Source of the DNA: SVFI01 sp045535935
GTDB lineage: Bacteria; Bacillota; Clostridia; Lachnospirales; Lachnospiraceae
Length of the DNA: 64,000 bases
NCBI GenBank assembly: GCA_045535935.1
Contig: JAZSMO010000032.1
Span: 97,145 to 161,144 of the forward strand
Direction of reading: 5' to 3'
The position numbers and the translations under genes are program-made. Below are positions 32,140-40,525 of this stretch, piece after piece. How positions within the stretch are numbered: position 1 is the stretch's first letter; each line of letters starts with the position of its first letter. The notes under the pieces were generated by a model. The model saw only the letters and a list, made by a program, of their open reading frames with translations. It had not been told where the DNA came from and searched no databases.

Positions 32140-32709
32140 GTGACGGACTTACAATTTGAAGAATGCATCCGTCAGATGACAGATGGCGACAAAGACGGTC
32201 TTCGTATCATATACGAGGAGTACATCGGATACATTTATGCCATTGTCCTGGATGTTTTAAAGAACAAAGAAAACGCAGAGGATGTCAGCGCAGATTTCTT
32301 TATAAAGCTGTGGACGGTTGCGGCGTCGTATAAGCCGGGAAACGGACACAGGGCGTGGATGGTGCGCATTGCGCGGAATATGTCCATTGACTTTTTGCGC
32401 AAACACAGGCGGGAAGAGCTCAATGATCAAATGGAGGATGCCGGAGATAAATCCGATACGGACAGCTATGGACAGAGCATTTATGCCGGAGATACCGGAA
32501 GCAGGGTGGAGGATGAGGTAATTTCCGACCTTTCGTTGCAGGAGGCTCTTGCCATGCTCAATGAAAAAGAGAGGGAAGTAATCAATCTGAAGGTTGTGGC
32601 TGACATGACATTCAAAGAGATTGCCGAGCTTTTAAATACCCCGATGGGGACGATCACATGGAGATATCAAAGTGCGATCAAAAAACTTAGGAGATGTGGA
32701 TATGAGTAG
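32140..32709 (+). CDS. ECF-type RNA polymerase sigma factor
   Basis: About 189 residues from the GTG at 32140, which has AAAGGAG 9 nt upstream. The frame is open to an ATG at 32074 that lacks such a site. Region 2 is seen in 'IYEEYIGYIYAIVLDVLKNKENAEDVSADFFIKLW' and region 4 in 'LNEKEREVINLKVVADMTFKEIAELLNTPMGTITWRYQSAIKKLR'. The two are joined by an acidic linker. ECF sigma factors direct transcription of small stress regulons and are held by a membrane anti-sigma factor. The next gene overlaps the stop by 8 bp and has the layout of such a partner. Target promoters cannot be seen here. Confidence 0.9.
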   Translation: MTDLQFEECIRQMTDGDKDGLRIIYEEYIGYIYAIVLDVLKNKENAEDVSADFFIKLWTVAASYKPGNGHRAWMVRIARNMSIDFLRKHRREELNDQMEDAGDKSDTDSYGQSIYAGDTGSRVEDEVISDLSLQEALAMLNEKEREVINLKVVADMTFKEIAELLNTPMGTITWRYQSAIKKLRRCGYE

Positions 32710-33565
32710 AAATTTCGAAGAAGAGTATAAAGAATATCTGAATGCTCAGGCGCCGGATCTTTGGGGACGGATCGAGGCTGGGATTGATGCTTTGCCGCAG
32801 CCGGATCTCGAAGAAAAGGAAAAAGTTGTTCCAATCAGCGCAGGACAGAAAAAGCGGGCGAAAAAGAAAAAACAGATTCGTTATCAGCATTATCGTGCCA
32901 TTGTTTCGGCAGCAGCCTGTCTGCTGGCCTTGCTTGTGATTGTACCGGTATATCTTTTGGTGAAGCCGGCAGGAAATGACAATGCAGCAAAGTCTGCGGA
33001 GCCGATCACACTTGCGGATGCAACCATCATCAACACGGAAGAAAGTGTAGAAGAAAGTGCACAGGAAAGTGTAGAGACGACAGAAGCTACCGCAGAGCAG
33101 GCGTCACCGGCGCAGGAGGCGATGGCGGAAGAGATGCAGTACTATGCACAGGAGAATAGTTCTGAGGCGGCGCTGCAGGAAATGGATGATGCACTTGCAC
33201 TGGGAGGCGCAGATGAAGGGATTCCGGAGGTTGAGTGTGAAGAAGCAGCATTGACAGGTGGAGGTACGGACGGAAAAGAGAGTGGGACGTCGGACGGCAG
33301 TATTGCGCAGGAGACAGAGACAGGAGAGGATATCGTGCTTTCTGAGACGACTGTGAGTGTGCAAATTTTGACGGAGGAAGGTCGTCAGGAGGCCGGTATG
33401 GTTTATACGGCGGCTGTCATCGGAAGTGCGTCGTCAGAGACTATTTCCGTTATTGTGCCGGATGACAGCACAATCTTATTGGAAGTCGGCAAAGCTTATA
33501 CAGTTACACTTCAGCATTTTGTGGAAGAGGGATATCGTGTTGTAGTAGATGCAGTGATGCAGTAG
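32702..33565 (+). CDS. Probable membrane-bound anti-sigma factor
   Basis: 287 residues. A cytoplasmic N-terminus of about 72 residues with a Lys-rich segment is followed by one transmembrane helix (about 73-95) and a Glu/Ala/Ser-rich extracytoplasmic domain of about 190 residues. This is the topology of anti-sigma factors. The start overlaps the sigma gene by 8 bp, so the two are translationally coupled. The N-terminal zinc motif HxxxCxxC of ZAS-type anti-sigmas is absent, so the assignment is from position and topology. The outer domain is low-complexity up to a C-terminal beta-rich piece that could sense a signal. Confidence 0.7.
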   Translation: MSRNFEEEYKEYLNAQAPDLWGRIEAGIDALPQPDLEEKEKVVPISAGQKKRAKKKKQIRYQHYRAIVSAAACLLALLVIVPVYLLVKPAGNDNAAKSAEPITLADATIINTEESVEESAQESVETTEATAEQASPAQEAMAEEMQYYAQENSSEAALQEMDDALALGGADEGIPEVECEEAALTGGGTDGKESGTSDGSIAQETETGEDIVLSETTVSVQILTEEGRQEAGMVYTAAVIGSASSETISVIVPDDSTILLEVGKAYTVTLQHFVEEGYRVVVDAVMQ

Positions 33566-33576
33566 CGGAGGAGCAT

Positions 33577-34692
33577 ATGGAACAGAAGAGTAATAAAAAA
33601 TTGTATATTATAATAGGATTATTGGTTGTCTTGTTGCTTTGCACAATTGCAATTTTTGCGGCGATGTTTTTCGGAGGAAAGATAGAAGACGGAACGGCGG
33701 AAGCAGAGACCGGACAAAAGAAGGAGTCCTCGCTTCTGGGAGAGGAGTTGGATTCCTATGAGATGAAAGGATCGGCGATTCCGATTGTAATCGGTGGCTT
33801 TAAGGTGTTGGTACCGGCGGACTACGGTTGTTTTTATGCAGAGAGTATCGGACCTGTCATTTATATGGATGATGTATTTCAGATGAAACTGAAAGTGGTG
33901 GACGGAACCTATGAGGAGGCAGCGGCCAATCCGGATAAGCTGACAGCCGGTACAACAGATGCGGGCGGAAGTATTTTGCAGGATGTCAAAGAGGAAACCA
34001 TAAACGGAAAAGACTATCTGTATTATGTGATGGAGCTTGGCGGACAGAAATGTTATGTCGTGTATACAAGAGTCGGTGACGGATCGAAGCGTATTGCCGG
34101 ACAGATTGCGATGGAATCGGAGTCGGTAACGGATGAAGATATGCTCAGGATGTTTGACGAAATCACAGCCGGCGCAGTGGAGACGGATGAGCCGGATACA
34201 AGTGCGGAGACGCTGGATGAGATGAAGTCGGCGGCAAATCGCGGAGAGATAAAGGCGAAGAGCACGCTGACACTTGCGGACTGTGCAGTTACTTTCCGGG
34301 TTCCTGGCGGATATTACGGGCAGGGACAGTTTGCGCTGGATGATACCATCAGTGAATATTTTCTGACGGAGGATTACGCAGTGGAGATTGATTGTTGTCT
34401 TCATATTCCGGAGGAGGATGGATATGAAACAGCGCAGGAGTATGTGGCGCTGATGTTTGATTGGATGTCGGAGGATGTGCAAAAGGAATTTTCGGTGCAG
34501 GAAAAAGAAATAGAAGGAACCACCTATTGGCTTTATAATGTTTCTTACGAGGAAGAAGGAGAGACTTACAAAGAGATGTTTTGGGCAACCGATGTTAAAG
34601 GAAAGGGTATTTATTCTGTGAAAGCGCAGTCTTTGGATGCGGCGACAGAATTGACGGAGGAAACTGTCAAGGAATTCCTTGTGATAGAATAA
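33577..34692 (+). CDS. Membrane-anchored extracytoplasmic protein of unknown function
   Basis: 371 residues: one N-terminal helix (about 8-30) and a large outer domain. The outer part may be two related modules: 'FKVLVPADYG' early (about residue 75) and 'CAVTFRVPGGYYG' later (about residue 234), each followed by 'DYLYYV'- or 'TYWLYNV'-type strands. This suggests an internal duplication. No catalytic motif is visible. It starts 11 bp after the presumed anti-sigma gene and precedes a zinc protease by 36 bp. Together they may be effectors or sensors of the sigma system (inference). Confidence 0.65.
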   Translation: MEQKSNKKLYIIIGLLVVLLLCTIAIFAAMFFGGKIEDGTAEAETGQKKESSLLGEELDSYEMKGSAIPIVIGGFKVLVPADYGCFYAESIGPVIYMDDVFQMKLKVVDGTYEEAAANPDKLTAGTTDAGGSILQDVKEETINGKDYLYYVMELGGQKCYVVYTRVGDGSKRIAGQIAMESESVTDEDMLRMFDEITAGAVETDEPDTSAETLDEMKSAANRGEIKAKSTLTLADCAVTFRVPGGYYGQGQFALDDTISEYFLTEDYAVEIDCCLHIPEEDGYETAQEYVALMFDWMSEDVQKEFSVQEKEIEGTTYWLYNVSYEEEGETYKEMFWATDVKGKGIYSVKAQSLDAATELTEETVKEFLVIE

Positions 34693-34728
34693 GAATAGTC
34701 AGAACATAGGGGACGGCGAAGAAGTGAT

Positions 34729-35757
34729 ATGAACGAAAAGAAAAAATTACTTTTTATCATAGGCGTACTATTGCTGCTCATCAGCATTCTTGCGGGAATG
34801 CTGATTTTCCTTTTTGCGGGAAAATCCGGTGAGCGGAGTGATGATACATGGAGCGCAGCGCAGCTGCGAAAAGGGCTGGAAACGAAGGTGGAATATAATC
34901 AAAAATACAATGCTTATATTTCTTCTGCGGATGAGGCGAGAGCAGCAATCAAAGAATATGGTGTCATTCAGAGAGAAAAATATAAGAATCCTTCGGTGAC
35001 GGAGATAGAGCTGGCTATGGAGCGGGAGTTTGATCTGTGTGCTGTCAATCTCGGTGAGATGGATGCAGAGACGGCAAAGGATGTGCAGCGGGCATTTGCA
35101 TATATGTACGAAACATATCCGCAGCTTCGGGGGACGCTCACCAATTTTACCGTGGGCAATTTTTATGAGCAGAGAGCTTCATACACGGCTTTGACGCAAA
35201 ATGAAGTGTTTATTGTCAACGAGTCTGATGCAAAGTTTCCCTATGTGGTAAAATGGGAAATTGTGTTGAGTGCAGCGAAGTTTTTTGACAGAGAAAAATT
35301 GTTGAAGGAATGCAAAACGCAGACGGAGGATGGGTATTGGCCGGAAAATACAGATATATCTTCCGTTGTAGTGCATGAAATCGGACATCAGCTTCTGAAT
35401 GTGGCGGCTATGCGGGAGTACGGTCTGGAAGATCCATATTATATTACCGAAAAAAATGCGGATGCTTACAGTCTGTTTGTTACAGATTCTCTTGCTTCCA
35501 ACCAGACGGTGGCGAAGAGGATAGAGGATAGAGCGTATTCCATCTGGAAGGAAACTTATGGAAATTCCGGAAGCAAGGAGGAATTTCGCAAAAGTATTTC
35601 ACTTTATGCCTGCGGCTTACAGCCGGATGGAGGAATCTCATATGGGGAAGCCTTTGCCGAGGCGGTTGCAGACCTGTACTTGAACGGAGAGAAGGCAGCA
35701 GACGCATCCAAAGCAATGCTGCAATCTTTCGAAGAGTTCTTTCGGGGTTTGTCTTGA
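34729..35757 (+). CDS. Membrane-anchored zincin-type metalloprotease
   Basis: 342 residues with an N-terminal membrane helix (about 6-31). The outer domain has the zinc motif H216-E217-x2-H220 ('VVVHEIGHQLL') and a downstream 'GEAFAEAVADLY', whose Glu307 or Glu311 would be the third ligand. This is the arrangement of gluzincins. No exact family is recognised. It could degrade or process proteins outside the membrane. It lies at the end of the sigma/anti-sigma run. Regulated proteolysis of the anti-sigma factor is an attractive but untested idea. The stop codon overlaps the -35 of the next promoter. Confidence 0.75.
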   Translation: MNEKKKLLFIIGVLLLLISILAGMLIFLFAGKSGERSDDTWSAAQLRKGLETKVEYNQKYNAYISSADEARAAIKEYGVIQREKYKNPSVTEIELAMEREFDLCAVNLGEMDAETAKDVQRAFAYMYETYPQLRGTLTNFTVGNFYEQRASYTALTQNEVFIVNESDAKFPYVVKWEIVLSAAKFFDREKLLKECKTQTEDGYWPENTDISSVVVHEIGHQLLNVAAMREYGLEDPYYITEKNADAYSLFVTDSLASNQTVAKRIEDRAYSIWKETYGNSGSKEEFRKSISLYACGLQPDGGISYGEAFAEAVADLYLNGEKAADASKAMLQSFEEFFRGLS

Positions 35758-35782
35758 AAAACATCAAAATTTGTAATATCAT
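35754..35782 (+). promoter_or_regulatory. Promoter of the 35818 gene
   Basis: TTGAAA, a 17-bp spacer and TATCAT, each 5 of 6. The -35 overlaps the stop codon of the upstream protease gene. Confidence 0.65.
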
Positions 35783-35817
35783 TAATGTGTATTTGTTTAA
35801 AAAAGGAGCATGTTCAG

Positions 35818-36324
35818 ATGGCAGACACATACGTGGAACTTTTAGTGAAAAGAAAGAGTTCTCCCATGGGAAAGGCCCTTCGCTTTGCCTGCATTTTTAT
35901 GGGAGTAATGCAGATTATGTTGTATATTCTTTCCAAAGGTTGGTTTTTTGTCGGTTCAGCTCTTCTGTTTTTCGCACTGAGCTATTTTTCGGCATTTATT
36001 TTCAGAGTAGAATATGAATATCTTTTGCTTGGAAGTCAATTGTCTGTCGACAAAATTTTGAACCAGAGAAAAAGGAAAAAAGTGGCAGAGTATGAGCTTT
36101 CCACAGACCTGGAGATATTGGCGCCGATAGCTTCGCCGCATTTGGACCGATATCGTCAGATGATAAGAGCAACAAAGGATTTTTCCTCGCAGTCAAAGGA
36201 TTGTGAGACTTATGGCATGGTGATTCATGTTGAAAAAGAATTGGAACTGATCAAAATAGAATATAATGAAGAATTGATGAATCAGATTGCATTGGTTTGC
36301 AGAAGAAAGGTATTTAAGGATTGA
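35818..36324 (+). CDS. Small conserved membrane protein (DUF6106-like)
   Basis: 168 residues from the ATG at 35818, which follows AAAAGGAG. Two adjacent hydrophobic segments (about 20-58) form a hairpin in the membrane, flanked by cytoplasmic ends. The layout, 'YVELLVKRKSS' at the start and 'EYEYLLLGSQLSVDKILN' after the hairpin, resembles Lachnospiraceae proteins that I recall as DUF6106. This family name is from memory and should be checked. No function is known. It has its own promoter and lies before guaB. Confidence 0.7.
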   Translation: MADTYVELLVKRKSSPMGKALRFACIFMGVMQIMLYILSKGWFFVGSALLFFALSYFSAFIFRVEYEYLLLGSQLSVDKILNQRKRKKVAEYELSTDLEILAPIASPHLDRYRQMIRATKDFSSQSKDCETYGMVIHVEKELELIKIEYNEELMNQIALVCRRKVFKD

Positions 36325-36350
36325 CGGAATCGGTTAAGTTTGATAAACTT
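36321..36350 (+). promoter_or_regulatory. guaB promoter with a 15-bp palindrome on the -10
   Basis: TTGACG, a 17-bp spacer and TAAACT (36344-36349) with a TGA extension. A perfect palindrome, AAGTTT-GAT-AAACTT (36336-36350), covers the -10 and could be an operator. Confidence 0.65.
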
Positions 36351-36408
36351 GCCGATAAGTTAAGATAGAAATGTAGACTAAAATTGAGAAGAGACGGAGG
36401 AAAAGAAG

Positions 36409-37863
36409 ATGGGTCAGATTATTGGTGAAGGCATTACATTTGATGACGTGCTGTTAGTTCCGGCGTATTCACAGGTTATTCCGAATCAGGTGGATCTCAG
36501 TACAAACTTAACCAAAAAAATCAAATTGAACATTCCGATGATGTCAGCCGGAATGGACACAGTAACAGAACATAGAATGGCGATCGCCATGGCGAGACAG
36601 GGTGGTATCGGTATCATCCACAAAAACATGTCGATTGAAGCACAGGCAGAAGAGGTAGACAAGGTAAAGCGTTCTGAAAACGGAGTCATTACAGATCCAT
36701 TTTCATTGACACCGGAACATACATTGAGAGATGCAGATGATCTGATGGCTAAGTTCCGTATATCAGGTGTCCCGATTACGGAAGGCAAAAAGCTTGTAGG
36801 TATTATCACAAACCGTGATTTGAAATTCGAGACAGATTTTTCTAAAAAAATCAAAGAGTGCATGACTTCCGAAGGTCTTGTGACAGCAAAGGAAGGAATT
36901 ACATTGGAAGAGGCAAAATCAATTCTTGCAAAGGCAAGAAAAGAAAAATTGCCGATCGTAGATGATGATTTCAATCTGAAAGGTCTTATTACAATTAAAG
37001 ATATCGAAAAGCAGATTAAGTATCCGCTTTCTGCCAAGGATTCTCAGGGAAGACTTCTCTGCGGAGCCGGAGTAGGTATTACTGCTAACGTTTTGGATCG
37101 TGTAAAGGCACTGGTAGAGGCAAAGGTTGACGTGATTGTCCTCGATTCCGCACACGGACATTCCGAAAATGTACTTCGCTGTGTGCGCATGATTAAGGAA
37201 GCATATCCAGATCTTCAGGTAATCGCAGGTAACGTTGCGACAGCAGAAGGAACCAAAGCACTGATCGAAGCGGGAGCTGATGCAGTGAAGGTGGGTATCG
37301 GACCTGGTTCTATCTGTACGACACGTGTCGTTGCTGGTATCGGTGTACCGCAGATTTCAGCGATTATGGATGCATATTCCGTGGCAAAGGAGTATGGGGT
37401 TCCGATCATTGCCGACGGCGGTATCAAATTCTCAGGTGACATGACCAAGGCGATTGCAGCCGGTGGTAGTGTCTGCATGATGGGAAGTATTTTTGCGGGT
37501 TGTGACGAGGCACCGGGTACATTCGAATTGTTCCAGGGCCGTAAATATAAAGTATATCGCGGTATGGGTTCCATTGCAGCTATGGAAAACGGAAGCAAAG
37601 ACCGTTATTTCCAGTCGGATGCGAAGAAACTCGTTCCGGAAGGTGTGGAAGGCCGTGTGGCATACAAGGGTACGGTAGAGGATACGGTATTCCAGTTAGT
37701 CGGAGGTATCCGTTCCGGTATGGGATATTGCGGAACATCAACCATTCCTCAGTTGCAGGAGACTGGCAGATTTGTTAAGATTTCTGCAGCGTCCTTGAAA
37801 GAAAGTCATCCACATGACATTCACATTACAAAAGAAGCTCCAAACTATAGCGTGGAGTCATAA
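36409..37863 (+). CDS. guaB: Inosine-5'-monophosphate dehydrogenase
   Basis: 484 residues. The TIM barrel is interrupted after about residue 95 by a pair of CBS domains ('GVPITEGKKLVGIITNRD' and 'KLPIVDDDFNLKGLITIKD'). Catalytic Cys303 lies in 'GPGSICTTRVVAG', and the flap region follows 'GRKYKVYRGMGS'. The enzyme oxidises IMP to XMP with NAD+ and sets the guanine nucleotide level. GACGGAGG precedes the ATG. A palindrome over its promoter suggests repression, perhaps by purines. The GGDEF-EAL gene starts 26 bp downstream. Confidence 0.97.
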   Translation: MGQIIGEGITFDDVLLVPAYSQVIPNQVDLSTNLTKKIKLNIPMMSAGMDTVTEHRMAIAMARQGGIGIIHKNMSIEAQAEEVDKVKRSENGVITDPFSLTPEHTLRDADDLMAKFRISGVPITEGKKLVGIITNRDLKFETDFSKKIKECMTSEGLVTAKEGITLEEAKSILAKARKEKLPIVDDDFNLKGLITIKDIEKQIKYPLSAKDSQGRLLCGAGVGITANVLDRVKALVEAKVDVIVLDSAHGHSENVLRCVRMIKEAYPDLQVIAGNVATAEGTKALIEAGADAVKVGIGPGSICTTRVVAGIGVPQISAIMDAYSVAKEYGVPIIADGGIKFSGDMTKAIAAGGSVCMMGSIFAGCDEAPGTFELFQGRKYKVYRGMGSIAAMENGSKDRYFQSDAKKLVPEGVEGRVAYKGTVEDTVFQLVGGIRSGMGYCGTSTIPQLQETGRFVKISAASLKESHPHDIHITKEAPNYSVES

Positions 37864-37889
37864 ATATACTATGTAAGGCAGGTAGCAAA

Positions 37890-40511
37890 ATGATTCGCGA
37901 TATTATGGATACATTGAGCATCCAGAAAATGCAGGATGGATTTGCTAAGCTGGCGAATCTCAGCATTTACTGCGTCGATGGGGATGGCAGAGATCTGACG
38001 ACAGTGTCGGGAAATCAGCAGGACGCGGAAAGGATGTTGCAGCTTGTCGGCAAACAGCAGCTTATAAGAATGTATGACCGCATTTGTGCATCTGCTATGG
38101 AGGATCAGATTGTCGAAGATACCGAATACTCCAATGTGAAAATTGCAGCGGTTGCAGTGAAAGTACAAAGCAAGCCAATATTATGTTGGCTTGCTTGTTG
38201 TGTTTTAGAAATAGAAAAATCAAATCAAAATGAAAAAATTGCCACCGGATTTTCGTCGGTTACCACAGAAGGTAAATTTTATCAGGCGCTGGATTTGATG
38301 CGCATGTGGATGACGGAGGTCAGTGAGGCATATTATCTCAAAGATGAAGCGCAGGCGCAGAGTCTCCGGAGCAAATATTCGGAGACGGAGATGGGACAGG
38401 TATTGAAGAGAACGGAAACGATGACAGGAATCGTGCAGCTGCTTGTGGGGAATGAGCCGTTTGAAGAATTGGCAATGAAAGTTCTCTGTGCAGCAGGGGA
38501 GTATCTTGAAACAGAACAGGCGCAGATTCTCAGAATGTCACGTGATGGAAGCTGTGTGGAAATCATTGCGGAGGATACAAAATCAGATGACGGAATAGGC
38601 GTGAAAAAAGCCTTTTTGCAGAGTGATAAAAATCTTGTTGTTTCTTCCGGGGCGGCAGTGTCCGGAACGATGCGGGACGAGATGGAATCAAAAGGTATAC
38701 GGGCGTTTATGTCTTTGCCGATTCGCATTCGCGGTGAAGTCGCCATGTATTTGTTCTTTGCCGAGACGAGGAAGGACAGAACATGGTGTGCGGAGGATGT
38801 GAAATTTGCCGGTGATGTGGTGAAGATATTGCAGAGTATGCTGGAAAGACGGGTGGCACGCAATTCTATGGCCAGTTCCTATCGATCTTTGACAGAAATT
38901 CTCAATATGGTGGGGAGCTGTGTTTATGTTACGGACACAGAGACCGGTGAGGTTTTATTCGTAAACGAGCTTCTGAAACATAATTTCGAGGAAGAACTTA
39001 AGCATGGGACTCTCAATCAGCTTTTGGACGAGGCCAGGCCGATTGGTGTGAGAGAAGGCTTCTATGAATTGCATCATGTGGCGCGTAAACGCTGGTATGA
39101 CATGCATTACAAATACATTAACTGGGTGGATGGAAGGAAGGTAGCCTTTTGCGCCCTCTATGATATTACGGACAAAAAATTATATCAGAGAAAAATAGAA
39201 CAGCAGGCATACACAGACTTTTTGACCGGTCTTTACAATCGCATGTGCTGTGAACGTGATCTGGCACTTCAGATAGAGCATGCCAAGCAGGAGAACAGAC
39301 CGGGAGGTCTTTTGTATCTGGATCTTGATGATTTCAAGCATATTAACGATGGTTTGGGGCATCAGTACGGAGATGTTTTGCTAAAGTCCATCTCAAACAG
39401 TCTGCAGCGGATAGAAGGAATCCAAAGCAGCTGTTACCGCATGGGCGGAGATGAGTTTGTCATCATTGTTCCGCCGGAAAGCTTTGAACGATTCGATACG
39501 ATCACGGAAGAAATCAAGGCCATCTTTGCCAAACCTTGGTTTTTGAAAGATGCGGATTATTATTGTACCATGAGTATGGGTATCTGCTATTTTCCGGAAA
39601 ACGGTGAGGATGTGCAGGATCTGATCAAAAAAGCGGACATTGCCATGTATGAAGCCAAGAAAACCGGGAAAAACCGTGTGGCAGCATATTCTGACAACAT
39701 CAGTTCCACTTCGGGCAAACGTCTTGATATGGAGAAAAACATGCGCAATGCCACGACGGATGGGTACAGAGAGTTTGAGGTTTATTATCAGCCAATCATC
39801 GATATTCAGAAGGAAGGGACACCTTGTACCGGTGCAGAAGCGCTTGTCAGGTGGAATTCGGCGGCCTTTGGATTTATCCCTCCTTCGGACTTTATCCCGT
39901 TGGCGGAATATCTCGGACTTATCAATCCAATCGGAAATCATGTGATGATGGAAGCCTGCAGAGCCTGCAAATACTGGAATGATCACGGACATCCGGAATA
40001 CAAGGTCAATGTCAATCTGTCGGTTGTTCAGCTTTTGCAGACGGATATTGTTGATATTGTGCGCAGGACGATAGAAGAGACCGGTGTAAATCCGCGCAAT
40101 CTTACACTGGAGGTTACAGAAAGTCTTGCAATCAACGACATGGAGCGTATGAAGGAGATTCTGAATAAGATCAGGGAATTGGGAGCAAGAATTGCGTTGG
40201 ACGATTTCGGTACCGGTTATTCTTCGCTCAATCATATCCGCGAAATTCCTTTGGATGTGATTAAGGTGGATCAAAGCTTTGTGGAGGATTTGGCAGAGGA
40301 TTCCTATTCACAGTCATTTATTAAGATGGTGGCAGAGCTTGCAGGAGCCATCGGTGTCAGCATTTGCATCGAAGGTATTGAGACGCATGAACAATATAAA
40401 GTGCTGGAAGGAATGCAGGTTCGTCTTGTGCAGGGATACTTTTTTGATAAACCGATGCCGCGAAATCTGTTTGAGGAAAAATACTTAAAGACAGACATGG
40501 TATCTGAATAA
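37890..40511 (+). CDS. Bifunctional diguanylate cyclase / c-di-GMP phosphodiesterase (GGDEF-EAL) with sensory domains
   Basis: 873 residues, cytoplasmic. The N-terminus (about 1-120) looks like a PocR-type ligand-binding module, followed by a GAF-like domain (about 180-330), a PAS-like segment (about 330-430), GGDEF (519-523, 'RMGGDEF') and EAL (650-652). Both catalytic halves look intact: 'LDLDDFK' and GGDEF for the cyclase, and for EAL 'EALVRW', 'LEVTES', 'DDFGTGYSSL', 'IKVDQSF' and 'EGIET'. The RxxD product-inhibition site before GGDEF is absent ('GIQSSC'). Such proteins control motility and adhesion through c-di-GMP. It lies between guaB, which supplies GMP, and an unrelated membrane protein. 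Confidence 0.92.
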   Translation: MIRDIMDTLSIQKMQDGFAKLANLSIYCVDGDGRDLTTVSGNQQDAERMLQLVGKQQLIRMYDRICASAMEDQIVEDTEYSNVKIAAVAVKVQSKPILCWLACCVLEIEKSNQNEKIATGFSSVTTEGKFYQALDLMRMWMTEVSEAYYLKDEAQAQSLRSKYSETEMGQVLKRTETMTGIVQLLVGNEPFEELAMKVLCAAGEYLETEQAQILRMSRDGSCVEIIAEDTKSDDGIGVKKAFLQSDKNLVVSSGAAVSGTMRDEMESKGIRAFMSLPIRIRGEVAMYLFFAETRKDRTWCAEDVKFAGDVVKILQSMLERRVARNSMASSYRSLTEILNMVGSCVYVTDTETGEVLFVNELLKHNFEEELKHGTLNQLLDEARPIGVREGFYELHHVARKRWYDMHYKYINWVDGRKVAFCALYDITDKKLYQRKIEQQAYTDFLTGLYNRMCCERDLALQIEHAKQENRPGGLLYLDLDDFKHINDGLGHQYGDVLLKSISNSLQRIEGIQSSCYRMGGDEFVIIVPPESFERFDTITEEIKAIFAKPWFLKDADYYCTMSMGICYFPENGEDVQDLIKKADIAMYEAKKTGKNRVAAYSDNISSTSGKRLDMEKNMRNATTDGYREFEVYYQPIIDIQKEGTPCTGAEALVRWNSAAFGFIPPSDFIPLAEYLGLINPIGNHVMMEACRACKYWNDHGHPEYKVNVNLSVVQLLQTDIVDIVRRTIEETGVNPRNLTLEVTESLAINDMERMKEILNKIRELGARIALDDFGTGYSSLNHIREIPLDVIKVDQSFVEDLAEDSYSQSFIKMVAELAGAIGVSICIEGIETHEQYKVLEGMQVRLVQGYFFDKPMPRNLFEEKYLKTDMVSE

Positions 40512-40525
40512 AGGGGGATATTTTG

